This document shows, in pieces, positions 44,858-57,100 of a stretch of DNA of 64,000 nucleotides. The stretch is taken from positions 28,240,501 to 28,304,500 of the forward strand of contig NC_084923.1 in assembly GCF_958298935.1 (NCBI RefSeq). The letters are read 5' to 3'. The first letter of the stretch is position 1. Every line of letters begins with the position of its first letter. The DNA is from Phragmites australis. Taxonomy: Eukaryota > Streptophyta > Magnoliopsida > Poales > Poaceae. Under the pieces are notes generated by a model. It ran no database searches. It was not told the origin of the DNA and worked only from the letters and a program-made list of their open reading frames with translations. The translations under genes and the position numbers were made by a program.

Positions 44858-47800
44858 TTGGTGGTACGTCGTGTTCTTTCAACACAATTCGTTGCAGCTG
44901 AACAAGGGCAGCGCCATAACTTGTTTCAATCACGGTGCAAAGTCAAAGGACAGGTTTGCCGGTTCATAATTGATGGTGGGAGCTGTAACAATATTGTTAG
45001 TGCCATGCTTGTTGAAAAGCTTGGTTTACAAACACGCCGGCACCCACATCCGTACCATATGCAATGGTTGAATAATTCTGGAACCGTGAAGGTATCCTCC
45101 ATGGTCAGGTTATCATTCTCTATTGGTGACTATCATGATGAGGTGGATTGTGACATTGTCCCAATGCAAGCATGCCACTTACTTTTGGGTCATCCATGGC
45201 AATTTGATGTCGATTCTGTGCACTTTGGTCGCTCAAACAAGTACTCGTTTATTCACAAAGAGAAGAAGGTGGCCCTTGTCCCATTAACTCCTGAAGATAT
45301 ACATGCTTCTGATGTTGCTCGCATGAAAAGAGAGGAGAGTGAGAAAAGAAAAATGAGTGAGCCACACAATAATAGTAAGGGAGAGAATCCTACACCATCC
45401 CATTCCATAAAGCCCACTGAAAATAAAAGAGGGCCACAACATACTGAGTGTTTATTGGTGAGCAAGAGTGATTTGCGAGAACTGAGAAACACAAAAGCCC
45501 CATTTTTTGTGCTGCTGCACAAGGATGTTTTGGTTTCCACTAACAGCTCACCTTCCACATTGCCAAGTGTTGTTCTTGATTTATTGCAGGACTTTGAGGA
45601 TGTGTTTCCGGATGAGGTACCAGCTGGCCTTCCTCCAATACGTGGAATTGAGCACCAAATTGATTTGGTACCTGGTGCTTCCCTTCCAAATCGCCCAGCA
45701 TACCGTACAAACCCCGATGAAACAAAAGAAATTCAGCGACAGGTAAAAGAACTTTTGGACAAAGGGTACGTTCGAGAATCTCTATCTCCTTGTGCTGTTC
45801 CAGTACTTTTGGTCCCTAAGAAAGATGGTTCTTGGCGCATGTGTGTTGACTGTCGGGCTATCAATGCTATAACTATTAGATATCGTCACCCTATTCCTCG
45901 ACTTGATGATATGTTAGATGAATTATGTGGCTCAGTTATTTTCACCAAAATTGATCTACGTAGCGGCTACCATCAAATTCGCATGAAAATTGGTGATGAA
46001 TGGAAGACAGCTTTTAAGACAAAATTTGGTTTATATGAATGGCTTGTGATGCCCTTTGGGTTAACAAATGCTCCTTCTACTTTTATGCGTTTAATGAATC
46101 ATGTTTTGAGGGCGTTTATTGGCAAGTTTGTAGTTGTATATTTTGATGATATCTTGATCTATAGCAAATCTTTTGATGAGCATATCAATCATATCCGCCA
46201 AGTACTTGCTGTTTTGAGAGCTGAAAGGTTGTACGGGAATATTGATAAGTGCACTTTTTGCACAGATCGTGTTGTTTTTCTTGGTTTTGTTGTGACTGCG
46301 CAGGGCATCCAAGTTGATGAAGAGAAGATCAAAGCGATAAAGGACTGGCCTACACCCAAAAATGTGAGCCAAGTTCGAAGTTTCCATGGGCTTGCAGGTT
46401 TTTATCGCAGATTTGTCAAAGATTTTAGCACAATAGCTGCACCATTGAACAATTTGACAAAGAAGGACGTTCCATTCAAGTGGGGAGCTGAACAGGACCG
46501 AGCCTTCGAAGAGCTCAAAAGAAAACTTTGTGAAGCACCACTGCTACAACTACCAAATTTTGGTAAGACATTTGAAGTTGAGTGTGATGCAAGTGGTATT
46601 GGCATTGGGGGTGTGCTAATTCAAGAGGGTAAACCCATTGCTTACTTTTCTGAAAAATTAAATGGTCCACATCTGAACTACTCTGTCTATGACAAAGAGC
46701 TTTATGCCTTAGTTCGAGTTTTAGAAACATGGCAGCATTACTTATTTCCTAAGGAGTTTGTCATACACTCTGATCATGAAGCTTTAAAATATCTCAAAAG
46801 TCAAGGTAAGCTGAACCGCAGGCATGCAAAATGGATTGAGTTCATTGAAACATTTCCATATGTTGTAAAGCATAAGAAAGGTAAAGATAATATTGTTGCA
46901 GATGCTTTGTCGAGAAGATGTGCATTGGTTACTCAACTTGATGCAAAGGTTCTTGGTTTGGAATCAATTAAAACACTTTATTCTACTGACTCAGATTTTA
47001 AAGAAGCTTTCTCTAAGTGTGTAGCTGGAAAAGGTTGGGAAAAATTCTATGTGCACGATGGATTGTTATTTCGAACTAACAAGCCATGCATCCCAGCTTG
47101 CTCTGTTCGACATGTTCTTTTGCAGGAGGCACATGCTGGTGGCTTGGCTGGCCATTTTGGTGTGAAGAAGACCCTAGACATGCTTGCTGACCACTTCTTT
47201 TGGCCACATATGAGACGTGATGTCCAGCGACATGTTGAGCGTTGCATAACATGCTTGAAAGCTAAGTCCCGCCTTAATCCACATGGTTTATACATTCCAT
47301 TACCAATTCCAAAAGTACCTTGGGAAGATATATCCATGGATTTTATTTTGGGGTTACCACGGTCTCAGAGGGGGAGCGATTCCATTTTTGTTGTTGTTGA
47401 TCGTTTCTCTAAGATGGCACATTTTATTCCATGTCATAAGAACGATGATGCTTCACATGTTGCTGATTTATTTTTCAGAGAAATAGTTCGTTTACATGGA
47501 GTGCCCAAGACTATTGTTTCAGATCGGGATGCCAAATTTCTTAGCTACTTTTGGAAGACATTGTGGGGTAAACTTGGCACCAAATTGTTATTTTCTACCA
47601 CTTGTCACCCGCAAACAGATGGCCAAACTGAGGTTGTCAACCGTACTCTATCAACAATGTTGCGGGCTGTGCTAAAAAAGAATTTGAAGATGTGGGAACA
47701 ATGTCTTCCACATGTCGAGTTTGCTTATAACAGGGCAGTACATTCAACAACAAATTTTTGTCCTTTTGAAATTGTTTATGGTTTTAAGCCACATACACCC

Positions 47801-48430
47801 ATGGATCTTTTGCCCTTACCATTGCAGGAACAAGTTAATTTAGACGCTATCACGAGAACAGAATTGATTAAAAGATTACATGAGGACACACGGAGGAATA
47901 TTGAGAAGAAATCTACTCAGTATGCCAAGCAAGCAAATAAGGGTAAGAAAAAAGTTCTTTTCCAACCAGGTGATCTAGTGTGGCTACATTTGCGCAAGGA
48001 TCGTTTTCCTCAGCAGCGCAAGAGTAAGTTATCACCTCGAGGAGATGGTCCATTCAAGGTTCTTGCAAAGATAAATGATAATGCTTACAAACTAGAGCTC
48101 CCTTCTGAATATTCCAATGTGAGTGCAACATTCAATGTCAAAGACTTGCTTCCATTTGTCGGTGAGTCTGAGTCGAGGACGACTCCTTCTCAAGAGGGGG
48201 AGGCTGATGAGGTCATCCCTAGCATCGACAATAATATTATTAAGAATAAGGATGCAACTAATATTGTTGGTCCAGTTACACGAAAGCGGGCTAAACAATT
48301 AGAGAAGGAAATTCATTCCCAGGTGAATGCTAACCTTATTGTAATCAATGACAATATTTCAAATCATTCGATGCTTCCAAGTTGTTGTTTGAACATTCTT
48401 AGGAACGATGGCATATGCGCAAGAGCATGA
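44858..48430 (+). CDS. pol: Pol polyprotein of D: PR-RT-RNase H-integrase
   Basis: 1190 codons without a stop. In order: aspartic protease with IIDGGS (catalytic D39); RT with [31 protein letters not shown] and YFDD at residues 428-431; RNase H with [11 protein letters not shown] (D577), KELYALV and HSDHEAL; integrase with HHCC zinc region (about 757-795) and a full DDE triad D828, D889, E925 (spacing 60 and 35); then a GPF module (about 1062-1082). The last about 74 residues, including [23 protein letters not shown] in part, are encoded inside the 3' LTR (from 48205). The first Met is arbitrary: the natural protein is probably made as a gag-pol fusion, and the frame is open upstream only to 44807. 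No classic chromodomain is obvious. All catalytic residues are present. Confidence 0.95.
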   Translation: MVVRRVLSTQFVAAEQGQRHNLFQSRCKVKGQVCRFIIDGGSCNNIVSAMLVEKLGLQTRRHPHPYHMQWLNNSGTVKVSSMVRLSFSIGDYHDEVDCDIVPMQACHLLLGHPWQFDVDSVHFGRSNKYSFIHKEKKVALVPLTPEDIHASDVARMKREESEKRKMSEPHNNSKGENPTPSHSIKPTENKRGPQHTECLLVSKSDLRELRNTKAPFFVLLHKDVLVSTNSSPSTLPSVVLDLLQDFEDVFPDEVPAGLPPIRGIEHQIDLVPGASLPNRPAYRTNPDETKEIQRQVKELLDKGYVRESLSPCAVPVLLVPKKDGSWRMCVDCRAINAITIRYRHPIPRLDDMLDELCGSVIFTKIDLRSGYHQIRMKIGDEWKTAFKTKFGLYEWLVMPFGLTNAPSTFMRLMNHVLRAFIGKFVVVYFDDILIYSKSFDEHINHIRQVLAVLRAERLYGNIDKCTFCTDRVVFLGFVVTAQGIQVDEEKIKAIKDWPTPKNVSQVRSFHGLAGFYRRFVKDFSTIAAPLNNLTKKDVPFKWGAEQDRAFEELKRKLCEAPLLQLPNFGKTFEVECDASGIGIGGVLIQEGKPIAYFSEKLNGPHLNYSVYDKELYALVRVLETWQHYLFPKEFVIHSDHEALKYLKSQGKLNRRHAKWIEFIETFPYVVKHKKGKDNIVADALSRRCALVTQLDAKVLGLESIKTLYSTDSDFKEAFSKCVAGKGWEKFYVHDGLLFRTNKPCIPACSVRHVLLQEAHAGGLAGHFGVKKTLDMLADHFFWPHMRRDVQRHVERCITCLKAKSRLNPHGLYIPLPIPKVPWEDISMDFILGLPRSQRGSDSIFVVVDRFSKMAHFIPCHKNDDASHVADLFFREIVRLHGVPKTIVSDRDAKFLSYFWKTLWGKLGTKLLFSTTCHPQTDGQTEVVNRTLSTMLRAVLKKNLKMWEQCLPHVEFAYNRAVHSTTNFCPFEIVYGFKPHTPMDLLPLPLQEQVNLDAITRTELIKRLHEDTRRNIEKKSTQYAKQANKGKKKVLFQPGDLVWLHLRKDRFPQQRKSKLSPRGDGPFKVLAKINDNAYKLELPSEYSNVSATFNVKDLLPFVGESESRTTPSQEGEADEVIPSIDNNIIKNKDATNIVGPVTRKRAKQLEKEIHSQVNANLIVINDNISNHSMLPSCCLNILRNDGICARA
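48191..48204 (+). other. Polypurine tract of D
   Basis: CAAGAGGGGGAGGC lies directly before the 3' LTR start TGATG. It also codes for QEGEA of the pol tail, so the tract is inside the reading frame. Confidence 0.9.
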
Positions 48431-49225
48431 GATGATGATGGTTTTTGTCCTCCAACAGTGTGGTGATCAGCTGGTTTGATGAGAGCATATTAAAGTACAG
48501 ATCATAGAGTGTGGTGATCAGCTGGTTTGATGATGATAGGTGAAAGCTATCCCTAAATATCAATTACTATTTCTATATACAATTATTATACCACACCCTA
48601 CATGCTAATTGCAGGAAGTAGATGTTTGGACGTACTAGAGAGAATAAAGGGAAGAAGAACCATTGAGCATGGACCTTAATTACTTTGTGATGACATCAGC
48701 AACAAGACTAGCGGCCAGCCCTTTACTTCTCACGTCCACAAGCAAGCAAGGAAGCACAAGAGCCATCCAAAATAAGAGAAGTTAGAGGAAAACTATTCAG
48801 CTTCCATGTAATTATTTTATTGTGTGAACTGAACACAACCATTATCTCTATATGTATCCACGCACTAGAGGGGAGGGGGGACTTTTTTGGCTGCCATTTT
48901 CAGAACACTCATCTTTGAGATAATATACGTGAGTCTTGAGAGGCTTACAAACTTGTTCTTTCGATTCCTGAGGGAGTTGTAGAACGCCGAACTGCAGTTC
49001 ACCCAGTTCGTGCCTTCACATCTATACGGCGTGATTGCGTGGTCTGGTTTTGTCGGTACGTGGAAGGGCGATTGTCTCGGTTGTTCGTCGCGTGTGGAAG
49101 ATCTCGCGGTGCGCAGCCTCGTCGTCAGGTCACGCAACGATATTTATCAAGTTAGTGTGAGGATCCTTCGAGAAGATCGGGCCACAAAAGTCGCTCTCGT
49201 GTAATCTGTACACATGCGCGCATCA
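48205..49225 (+). repeat. 3' LTR of D
   Basis: 1021 bp, same length as the 5' LTR, with three substitutions. It encodes the C-terminal end and stop codon (48428-48430) of pol. The right target duplication CGTTC follows. Confidence 0.98.
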
Positions 49226-49230
49226 CGTTC

Positions 49231-50251
49231 TCCTGCACATCGCTCCAAGCAAACGATACAGCCTTTTTAGTGAGCTCATCTAATGGTGTAGCAATGGTGC
49301 TGAAATCCTTCACAAAGCGGCGATAGAATCCAGCAAGTCCTAAAAAACTTCGCACTTGTGTGACCGTTGTAGGAATCAGCCAATTGTGTATCGCTTCAAC
49401 CTTAGATTGACCGACTTCAACTCCCTGTGGAGTAACAATATAGCCAAGAAAAGAGACTCGACTCGATCCGTGCAAAAGGTGCACTTCTCAAGGTTACCAA
49501 ATAAGCGTGCAACACGTAAAGCATAAAAAACAGCACATAAATGGCCAAGATATTCTTCTAATGATCTGCTATATATCATAATGTCATCAAAATATACCAC
49601 CACGAATTTACCAATGAAAGTGCGCAAAACCTCGTTCATTAATCTCATGAATATGCTAGGAGCATTAGTTAAACCAAACAGCATTACTAACCATTCATAT
49701 AGTCCAAACTTAGTTTTAAACGTTGTTTTCCATTCATCTCCTAACTTCATGCGAATCTGGTGGTATCCACTACGCAAATCAATCTTTGAAAACACAATAG
49801 AACCACTTAATTCATCAAGCATATCATCTAACCTAGAAATAGGATGACGATATCTGATGGTAATGTTATTAATCGCTCTACAATCCACACACATGCGCCA
49901 TGTTCCATCTTTCTTAGGCACTAAAAGGATCGGAACATCACAAGGACTAAGAGATTCACACACATACCCTTTATCAAACAGTTCTTGCACTTGGCCTTGT
50001 ATCTCCTTTGTTTCTTCTGGGTTGGTTCTGTACGACGCACGTTTCGGTAAGGAGGCCCCGGGAATGAGGTCAATTTGATGCTCAATCCCACGGGTTGGTG
50101 GCAGCCCCGGCGGCACTTCCTTTGGAAAGACATCAGTGTACTCCTGCAAAAGATTAGCAACAGCAAGAGGCAAAGAAGAAGATATATCGTCAAGTGAAAA
50201 CAAAGCTTCTTTACAAACTAGTGCATAGCAAACAGAAGTACTAGCATCCAT
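49231..50251 (-). pseudogene. Reverse transcriptase of B, frameshifted
   Basis: 50251-49456 is open: the linker [26 protein letters not shown] in part, [50 protein letters not shown] and [12 protein letters not shown] with both catalytic Asp present. A 5-bp tandem duplication ACTCGACTCG at 49456-49465 then shifts the frame. The rest ([39 protein letters not shown] in part) reads in another frame until the D insertion at 49230. Confidence 0.9.
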
Positions 50252-50670
50252 TCATATCGGACTTGGTAGCAAGAAAACAAGCACCTTTCAATTTAATCTC
50301 ATTTTTCTTCTCATGAACAGATTTAGGCTTTCGGGTTTTATGTTGCTCAAATTCCTTTGCTACAATCTGATTGTCACTCTTAGCATGCTTTTGATTGTTC
50401 TCTTTACTAGCTCTAGCAACTTCATCCTTTAAAATAGCACTAGGAGACAATTTTCTTTTCTTTATGCACGAAAGAATATTGATTAGTTCTACCATGATGC
50501 AAAGAATCTTTATCATACTGCCAGGGCCTACCTAACAACATAGAACATGCTTGCATAGGCACAACATCGCAGTCAATAGAATCATGATACGAACCAATAG
50601 CAAAGTGTACTCTCACAAACCGTGTTACCTTTACCTTGCCGCTGTTGTTGAACCATTGAATGTAATATGG
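50252..50670 (-). pseudogene. Protease C-terminal part and linker of B
   Basis: It connects the gag-protease ORF to RT. Lysine-rich linker residues are readable on 50516-50241. The frame is broken, with a stop at about 50671 after DGGSCNN and the MVEKLALNTKPHP block. No other feature. Confidence 0.65.
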
Positions 50671-52281
50671 CTACGGGTGTGGTTTTGTGTTCAATGCAAG
50701 CTTTTCAACCATCTCGGAGCTTGATAAATTGTTGCAGCTTCCCCCATCAATGATGATGCGACATGAACGTTCCTTGATCACACACTTAGTGTGAAACAAA
50801 GTATGTCGCTGATTCTGTTCCGCCTTCTCCATTTGTGCACTCAACACAAGCTGCACAATGAGGCTCTCATAGCAGTCCACATCTTCAGCATCAATGTGCT
50901 CTTCGTCTTGATCATGACCAGCTCCACTCCCTGCATGGTCATCTGCAAGCATAGCATATGTATCTTCATCCAAATCACTAGCAGAAGAAAACTCACCATC
51001 ATCCTGCACAATTAAGACGTGCTTGCTTGGACATTCCCTCTTCACATGTCGAAAACCCTTGCATTGATCACATTGAATGTCCCTCATTCGCCCTGTAGAT
51101 GCAATAGAAGAAGCACTCTTTGCTGGTGTTGGTGCAGCACTCTTTGTAGCCTCGATTGCCCGAGAGGCGGAATTGGTTGTAGAAGAGCGTGGCTTGCTGT
51201 TGGTAGGAGAAGGAGCAGAAGCACGGCTGGTTGGAGCAGCACTTATGCGCGGCTGCCATGAACTTGCTCGACCTGCAGAAACATTAGTCCTAGCATTGCT
51301 ACGACGTCCCTGCACTTCTCTTTCAGTCTTACAAGCAAGATGAAATAATCGAGTGACAGAATTGTATTCCTTGTAAGCTAAAATGTCCTGAATTTCACGA
51401 TTCAAACCACCCATAAATCTAGACAAAGCAGCCTCGTCTCCCTCCTCTAAACCACAACGCAACATACCTATTTGCAACTCTTGATAGTATTCTTCTACAC
51501 TTTTACTACCTTGTCTCAATTGTTGCAATTTATGTAACAGATCACGCGCATAATATGAAGGAACAAATCTAGCTCGCATGATTCGTTTGAAAGCATTCCA
51601 AGTTTGTGGTGTATTATTTGGATACTTTCGACGATATTCACTCCACCAAACAGAAGCAAAATTAGTAAATTCACTAATGGCAGCCCTAACCCTTTTACCT
51701 TCCGGAAAATCATGACAATCAAATTTTTTATCAACAGCTAGTTCCCATGTGAGGTAAGCATCAGGATCATATTTCCCATCAAAAGGTGGCATAGTGAATT
51801 TAATCTTTCCTAGTGATTCATCATTGTCATGTACCTCGCGGCGTGGGAGTATAGGACCCATGCCGATGTGATTGAAATGTAATTGACGTCGATCACGTGC
51901 ATCCACATCATCAAGCTCGGAGTCAGCAGCATAGTTGTTGTTGTTTGCTGCTATCTCGCTGCGCAAATCATCGTTGTTATTGCGAAAGCCATTATTGGCC
52001 GCAATGGTGTCAGCCACTGGAGGGGCATGACCCATCTCTTCTAGGCGCTGCAAAATCCCCGCGAGAGAGGTGTTGATCTCTCCAACAGAAGTCTCCAAGG
52101 TTACAAGCTTGCTGTTTGTGTCAATTTGAGCGGCCTCCAACTGACCAAGTCGTTCATTGGTCGCTTGCACATCCTCATTCTGACCTTCAGTGTGCAGTCT
52201 AACTTGGCATTCAAAGTGTTGTATGATGCCCCTGGTACGAGGAGAATGTGGTGGCGTAGCATTCTTCGGAGATCCTGCCAT
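50671..52281 (-). CDS. gag: Gag with protease start, element B
   Basis: The open frame begins at 52323, but MAGSPKNATPPHS at 52281 is the likely start, since the sister copies also begin MAG. Domains: an N-terminal helical segment (LGQLEAAQIDTNSKLVTLE), an acidic/Asn-rich linker, the gag core (PPFDGKYDPDAYLTWELAVD, FASVWWSEYRRKYPNNTPQTWNAFKRI in part, YNSVTRLFHLACKTEREVQ), a Ser/Ala/Thr-rich basic linker, an intact CCHC knuckle CDQCKGFRHVKREC, an acidic linker, and the protease active site [10 protein letters not shown]. It then stops at 50671. Gag and protease are in one frame here, which suggests the ancestral arrangement was a single polyprotein. It is about 536 codons from the inner Met. 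Confidence 0.9.
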   Translation of the reverse strand: MAGSPKNATPPHSPRTRGIIQHFECQVRLHTEGQNEDVQATNERLGQLEAAQIDTNSKLVTLETSVGEINTSLAGILQRLEEMGHAPPVADTIAANNGFRNNNDDLRSEIAANNNNYAADSELDDVDARDRRQLHFNHIGMGPILPRREVHDNDESLGKIKFTMPPFDGKYDPDAYLTWELAVDKKFDCHDFPEGKRVRAAISEFTNFASVWWSEYRRKYPNNTPQTWNAFKRIMRARFVPSYYARDLLHKLQQLRQGSKSVEEYYQELQIGMLRCGLEEGDEAALSRFMGGLNREIQDILAYKEYNSVTRLFHLACKTEREVQGRRSNARTNVSAGRASSWQPRISAAPTSRASAPSPTNSKPRSSTTNSASRAIEATKSAAPTPAKSASSIASTGRMRDIQCDQCKGFRHVKRECPSKHVLIVQDDGEFSSASDLDEDTYAMLADDHAGSGAGHDQDEEHIDAEDVDCYESLIVQLVLSAQMEKAEQNQRHTLFHTKCVIKERSCRIIIDGGSCNNLSSSEMVEKLALNTKPHP

Positions 52282-53250
52282 TGCTAGTGAAAAACCACAA
52301 AAATAGCAAAGCAATAAAATCACAAGAATATGCCCTATGAACTACTCGAATGTTGGTATGTCAATTCTATCACTCTTAACCTATTCAACCAAGCTCTTAC
52401 TTGTCCTTACCAGCTAAACAGGAGGTGATAGCAGCCGAAAAGATAGGAACAACCTCCAGCGAATGGTTGTATCGATGCTACAGTTGCTAGTTCTTGTGAA
52501 GTAGTAGTCGTATTTGTGGAGCTCTAGGTAGGCTGAAAGTGTAGCAAGAAAAAAGTAGAAAGTCAAAACAAGTTGAATAATCATTCGACGTTGGTACCGC
52601 ACTGGTCCTAGGCTAGACCATACTAGAGACGCGAGCCTAGGCACAAACGAAGTCACTGATTAGAAGCGAAACAGAAAGCACAAGCACAAGCTTCTGAATT
52701 GTTTTTTTTCCTTCTTCGTCGTCTTTTCTTTTTTTCACTTTTTTCTTTCTTTTTTTTTTTGCAGGAGCTCGAAATCCTCCACTAAGGCAAAGAAGAACTC
52801 CCAAGAAAACAACTCACATCACAAAACTTTTTTTTGTGACCAGGGGTATACTTCTGCTCTTTTTTTCTTTGTTTTTTCAAGGATCTCACACTTGCAGAGA
52901 TCTCACAATTGCATATTACAACTCAGTTTATGAGCAGATGATGTAAATAAACACGGCGATGGTTCTGGTGGTGGTGGTGGAGAGGATTGCAGCAGCGATG
53001 GTTCTGGTGGTGGTGGTTGCGGTGGTGACACAAACGTGACTAGAACTCGAAACTCTAAAGGACTAGACGCTAAGATCAGTAACTTGACACGACGATGCAA
53101 CCGAAAACTCAACAAGCCTCGACTATGTAGAACTAGTAAAAGGCACAACGTGTTTTGGAACATGGGGAAAAAAAACTAATCTACTATTTTTTTGGTTTTT
53201 GTGGACTGTAGGTAAAGAAAAAGAAAAACTAGAAGTCTCTCATTGATCAA
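52282..53250 (-). other. Leader of B
   Basis: Untranslated leader between primer site and gag. It contains T runs (52735-52760, 52829-52835) and a GGTGGTGGTGG stretch near 52965-53025. There is no gene. Confidence 0.75.
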
Positions 53251-53267
53251 CCTAAAATTTGATACCA
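53251..53267 (-). other. Primer-binding site of B, diverged
   Basis: Minus strand TGGTATCAAATTTTAGG, two bases from the LTR end. The first eight bases fit initiator tRNA-Met; the rest does not. Confidence 0.75.
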
Positions 53268-53269
53268 CT

Positions 53270-54150
53270 TGATAGATGCGCTGGTCCCGAACTTTCGATC
53301 AGAGGGGTAGATGTCAATTTAGGGGGAATAGACGTTGACGATCCGACTACACCGTCCAAGAACGCTGCTTCTTAGATGTGAAATAACACGATCAACCTAA
53401 CCACGAGGGTATTTGTTCCTACAAGCAATCGAAGAACGAGCAAGAACAAGATGAACAAGCAACTTAATTACGAATATAGATGTGAAGAGCACAATCTGAA
53501 AACAGAAGTGGCAGGGTTCCGAAATAAGTAATCGGACGGTCTAGCCGACATGCGCGTTTACAAGGCGAAATAGCAAAAGCTAGATCTATTTTATCAAAAC
53601 CCAAACTCTAGGAGAGGGTGCGGCTATCTATTTATGAGATAGAAGAAGAGAAGTTTCGGCCAAAACATAGGAAGCCGAATTGGACTCTAATACAAGGCCT
53701 AAGTTTGATTCGGACTGGAAAACAGACGTGACTCTCTTCAACGATTCCGGATAGCTCAAGAGGAATTTCGAGATGAGGCTGGATCCATCTGAAAGTAGAC
53801 GAAATTATCTTTTCATAAAGTACTCATGGGCCCCGAGAATCCTTCGGAATCAACAGTTATGACTTTTATCATTTGCTACTGTCAGGAGGGCTGAATCCAA
53901 ATTGAACTCGCCTCCACTTATATACTCCGGCTTGTGTGGTTCTTCTCCCTGATTCCTAAGGATAATAAAATCATCATAATAGTTAAATAGTAATCTATTC
54001 TTGTAAACATTTGTGGGCAGCCCTATGAACAAGTTCACCTAATGATTAAGTTGGTGTGCTCGTGCTCGCATTATTGGTCCTTCTATCACCGGTTCAGCGT
54101 GTTGTGTCGTAGGAGGAATGCGTGTATCTGTGGAAAGTATGTCCTCATCA
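53270..54150 (-). repeat. 5' LTR of B
   Basis: 881 bp, a direct repeat of 38532-39443. Rough hand alignment of about 750 bp gives about 45 substitutions. On the minus strand it runs from TGATGAGGAC to CATCTATCA. Confidence 0.9.
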
Positions 54151-54155
54151 GAAAT

Positions 54156-57100
54156 GCAAATCTTGTCAATATCAAAGTGGTATGTCGAGGGCTTTCATTT
54201 GCACCTATGGGCGTCCCTATTTGGATAATTGAGCAAGGGTTTATGGCCACCAAAATCAGTGTTACACAGATTGGACAGAATTTAAACAGTTTCTCGTGTG
54301 ACGCATTTTTAGAAATCAAGATGACGTTTTCAGAAGTTCCAACGAATACCAAAGTTGATCTTTTCACGTACTACAAGATAGAGTCAAACAAAATCCAATT
54401 TGGAGTTCGTACGGTGACGATATCATCCTCGAACTGAGCTATCTATTTCATCTTCCTGCACCCGTTCGTTTCAGCTTCCAACCTCGGACTCTTCCCCTCC
54501 CCACTTCATGGCCAGTCGAATCTTCTTTCTCCCCATCAATCGCCTTCCATACCAGAGCTAGAACCATTTCCAAATCCTAGTTCCACCATCCCATGTGAAA
54601 TCAATGCGCTTGAATGCCAATTGAACACGTAAATGGAAACTATCGGCCTCCAATTGCAGCAAAGCATCAATGCCAATTGAGCCCGTGTGATCAATTCCCT
54701 AGCCATGGACCTCCTTCAGTTTCAGCTGGTCCATAGGCCTCACCACCCCATTCCCCTTCTTCTTCTCCTTGCCTGCCCGCGCTCCACTACTTCGACCTCG
54801 CCATCGAGCCTCTTTGCCGGCCGCCGCCCTTGCAGCTGCAGCAGCCACCCAACAAGGCCCCTCCTTACCCTCGCCTGCTTTGACCCGTCGTTGCTGCGCC
54901 CGCTTATGGCTTCACCGTGGTCATGCGGTGCCAATGCATCTCCTCACTGCAGTCCGCAACAACCGGAGCCGTGCGTGGCCTCGCGAACCACCCATGCGTC
55001 GCCACCGTTTTTCCTTGTAGGTGTGTGCGCCACCGTGCATCGCAGCCAAAGGCAAGCACAGCAACAGGCTCACCCCAAGCGACGACCACGTTTGCACCCC
55101 TCCTCACCACCCTAAGTCCTTTGTCGCTGGCAACACGGGGAGCCCGCCATCCTGAACGCAGCAGCCGCACACTACGTGTTGCGCGCCCCACCCTTTGATG
55201 CTGCCCTTTGGAGGAGTTTTCTGAGGAGGTCACCGCTGAGCCCCCCCCCCCCCCCTCCTCTCTGCCGACTGGCTGAAGCATTGCTGGCTGGAGCTCTTCG
55301 TGCAGCCATAGTATGCGTGCGTGCATGCAATCTAAAGGTAGAAGAAAGGTGTTTTTCTGCATAACCCCCTGCAAGTAATTATGTATATAAAACAGCCCTC
55401 CCACCTCATGAAGTTTCTTAGAAAAACCCCTATTTCCTTTCTTTCTTATTTCATTTTATTATTGCTTACAACTCTTTTAAGCTAGCCCCTACATTGTAGC
55501 TTTAATTCTGTTTTAGTCCAATCAGCACAAATACAACTTCACCTACTCAGATTCTTTTCAATGAATTTTGATCCAAATTGCCGTCTCATACATTCATGCC
55601 ACATCTATAGTTATCCACTCAAATATTTATACTCGAAGTCGGTAGTTTGTGGCTATGCAATTGATAGGCATTATTTTAATAAATAACTTCATATTTGGGT
55701 TGCCTTGACAGATAGGTCCACATCTAAACCAAGTGGATCCACATGTCATTGCACAGTATAAAATTATTGTATTAAAATATTGTATTAGGTTGTAGCCTAG
55801 CGTTTCTTTAGTTGATATCCTTCTGCAGCATTTAGATCTCGCAAATGTTGTGCATTATTTTAGTAGTTAGACTCGTGGGCATTGTCGTGTAAGATAATAG
55901 CTCATGCTATGAACCCACCTACTCATAGTTGGGTCCTACGTGTCACGTCTCAATATGGATCTAAAATACTAAGAGAACTAGTATCGTGCAGATCATAGGT
56001 GTCATCAGTCAACCAGCCCTCCGTCATTTCCTGTACAAGGATCCAAATCAACCCCGTTCATCATGTTTGATCTATTCTTACTAGCATTTCGGGTGACTGA
56101 TCATTCCTTTTCACTAGGTTCTTCTCTATGCAAACTCATCTGCAATCATGATATTCACAGTATCCAGTCCTATATGTTCATTGGCATTTTGGCCCCTATA
56201 AAATAAGATATTGTTTAACAATTGAATTCACATTAGCATACAATGACATGTGGGACCCATGTCATCGCATAGCAAATTATGGATTCAATATATTGAACAA
56301 TATTTTAGCTTTTGTATCTTATTTAACATTCAATCTGTTAATCTTTTTATCATTGTATATGAACCCTAATTTCTATCGCTTTATTCTTCCTTGTACGAAT
56401 TCCAATCATTTCAATTAAAATACAAGTTATCATTTCAAATATTGTTCAGCAAATTTTATTCAAATACAAGCAGCACTCCTTGGTTCATCTAATCTCATGA
56501 CCTACCCAACCATAGAGTTTTTATGATGTGTGTGTCTCTGCTTGGTATATTATTTCTTAGATGTTTTGTGCTTTCTCTTTTATCGATAGATCTTGTGAGC
56601 AGAATATGGCATTTCTAGAGATTTGATGAGCTACAAGGTCGAGATTGCAAGATATGCCAGAACCAAGCCTACAAAGATAACTGAGCAGCAGCCAGGCAAG
56701 TGTCCTTGAACATCTTGCACCCATTTTTCGGAATTTATGTTAGTTGTTTATCCTTCATGCATACTTGTCTAAATTGGAATCCCATGATTAGGGTTTACTA
56801 GTATTTGTATCATTTCCCTTATCGTTGTTGATGAGTCTTGGGAATAAATGGTATATATGCTAGTCACTGTCATGGTTGGGTTATGAGTTAAACTTGACTA
56901 ATGTTATGCAACATGAACCGGGTATGATAATCTTTTGCAGCAACATGGTATAGGGATCTTAATAGGATGGTTGGTTTGAGGATGGTGCAAGAAGGCGCAT
57001 GTGTTGTGCTGCACGATGGGAATGTATATGTTCCTGTGTGGGATCCTAAGGACCGGTTCTTGAACATGTAACCAGGCTAAACAGCGCAACCATGAGGCTT

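Larger units (their letters stand above)
41080..49225 (+). mobile_element. CRM-like retrotransposon D, young and nearly intact
   Basis: 8146 bp. It has 1021-bp LTRs of equal length with perfect CGTTC target duplications, an initiator tRNA-Met primer site, gag, an intact pol and a polypurine tract. The LTRs differ at only three sites I could find (41895/49020, 41972/49097, 42089/49214), about 0.3%. With the commonly used grass rate of 1.3e-8 per site per year this suggests insertion about 0.1 million years ago. Gag is frameshifted. I assign it to the CRM clade because pol continues into the 3' LTR and from the RT/integrase style; a tree would be needed to confirm this. Confidence 0.95.
38532..54150 (-). 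mobile_element. CRM-like retrotransposon B, split by element D
   Basis: A complete minus-strand element: 5' LTR 53270-54150, primer site, leader, gag (50671-52281), protease, RT (to 49231), D insertion, RNase H and integrase (41074-39332), 3' LTR 38532-39443. It is about 7.5 kb without D. The LTRs differ at about 6% of sites by rough hand alignment, so B is much older than D. Gag is still open; pol has a 5-bp duplication frameshift and integrase deletions. Confidence 0.9.

Noticed and set aside
44800..44860. Programmed -1 frameshift signal
   Set aside because: No X-XXY-YYZ heptamer in the gag frame of the overlap, and B has gag and protease in one frame.
54687..55404. Overlapping long ORFs on both strands (142 and 166 codons)
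   Set aside because: GC-rich stretch inside solo LTR F; Pro/Arg/Ala-rich composition, open on both strands, no domain. Typical of spurious ORFs in long LTRs.
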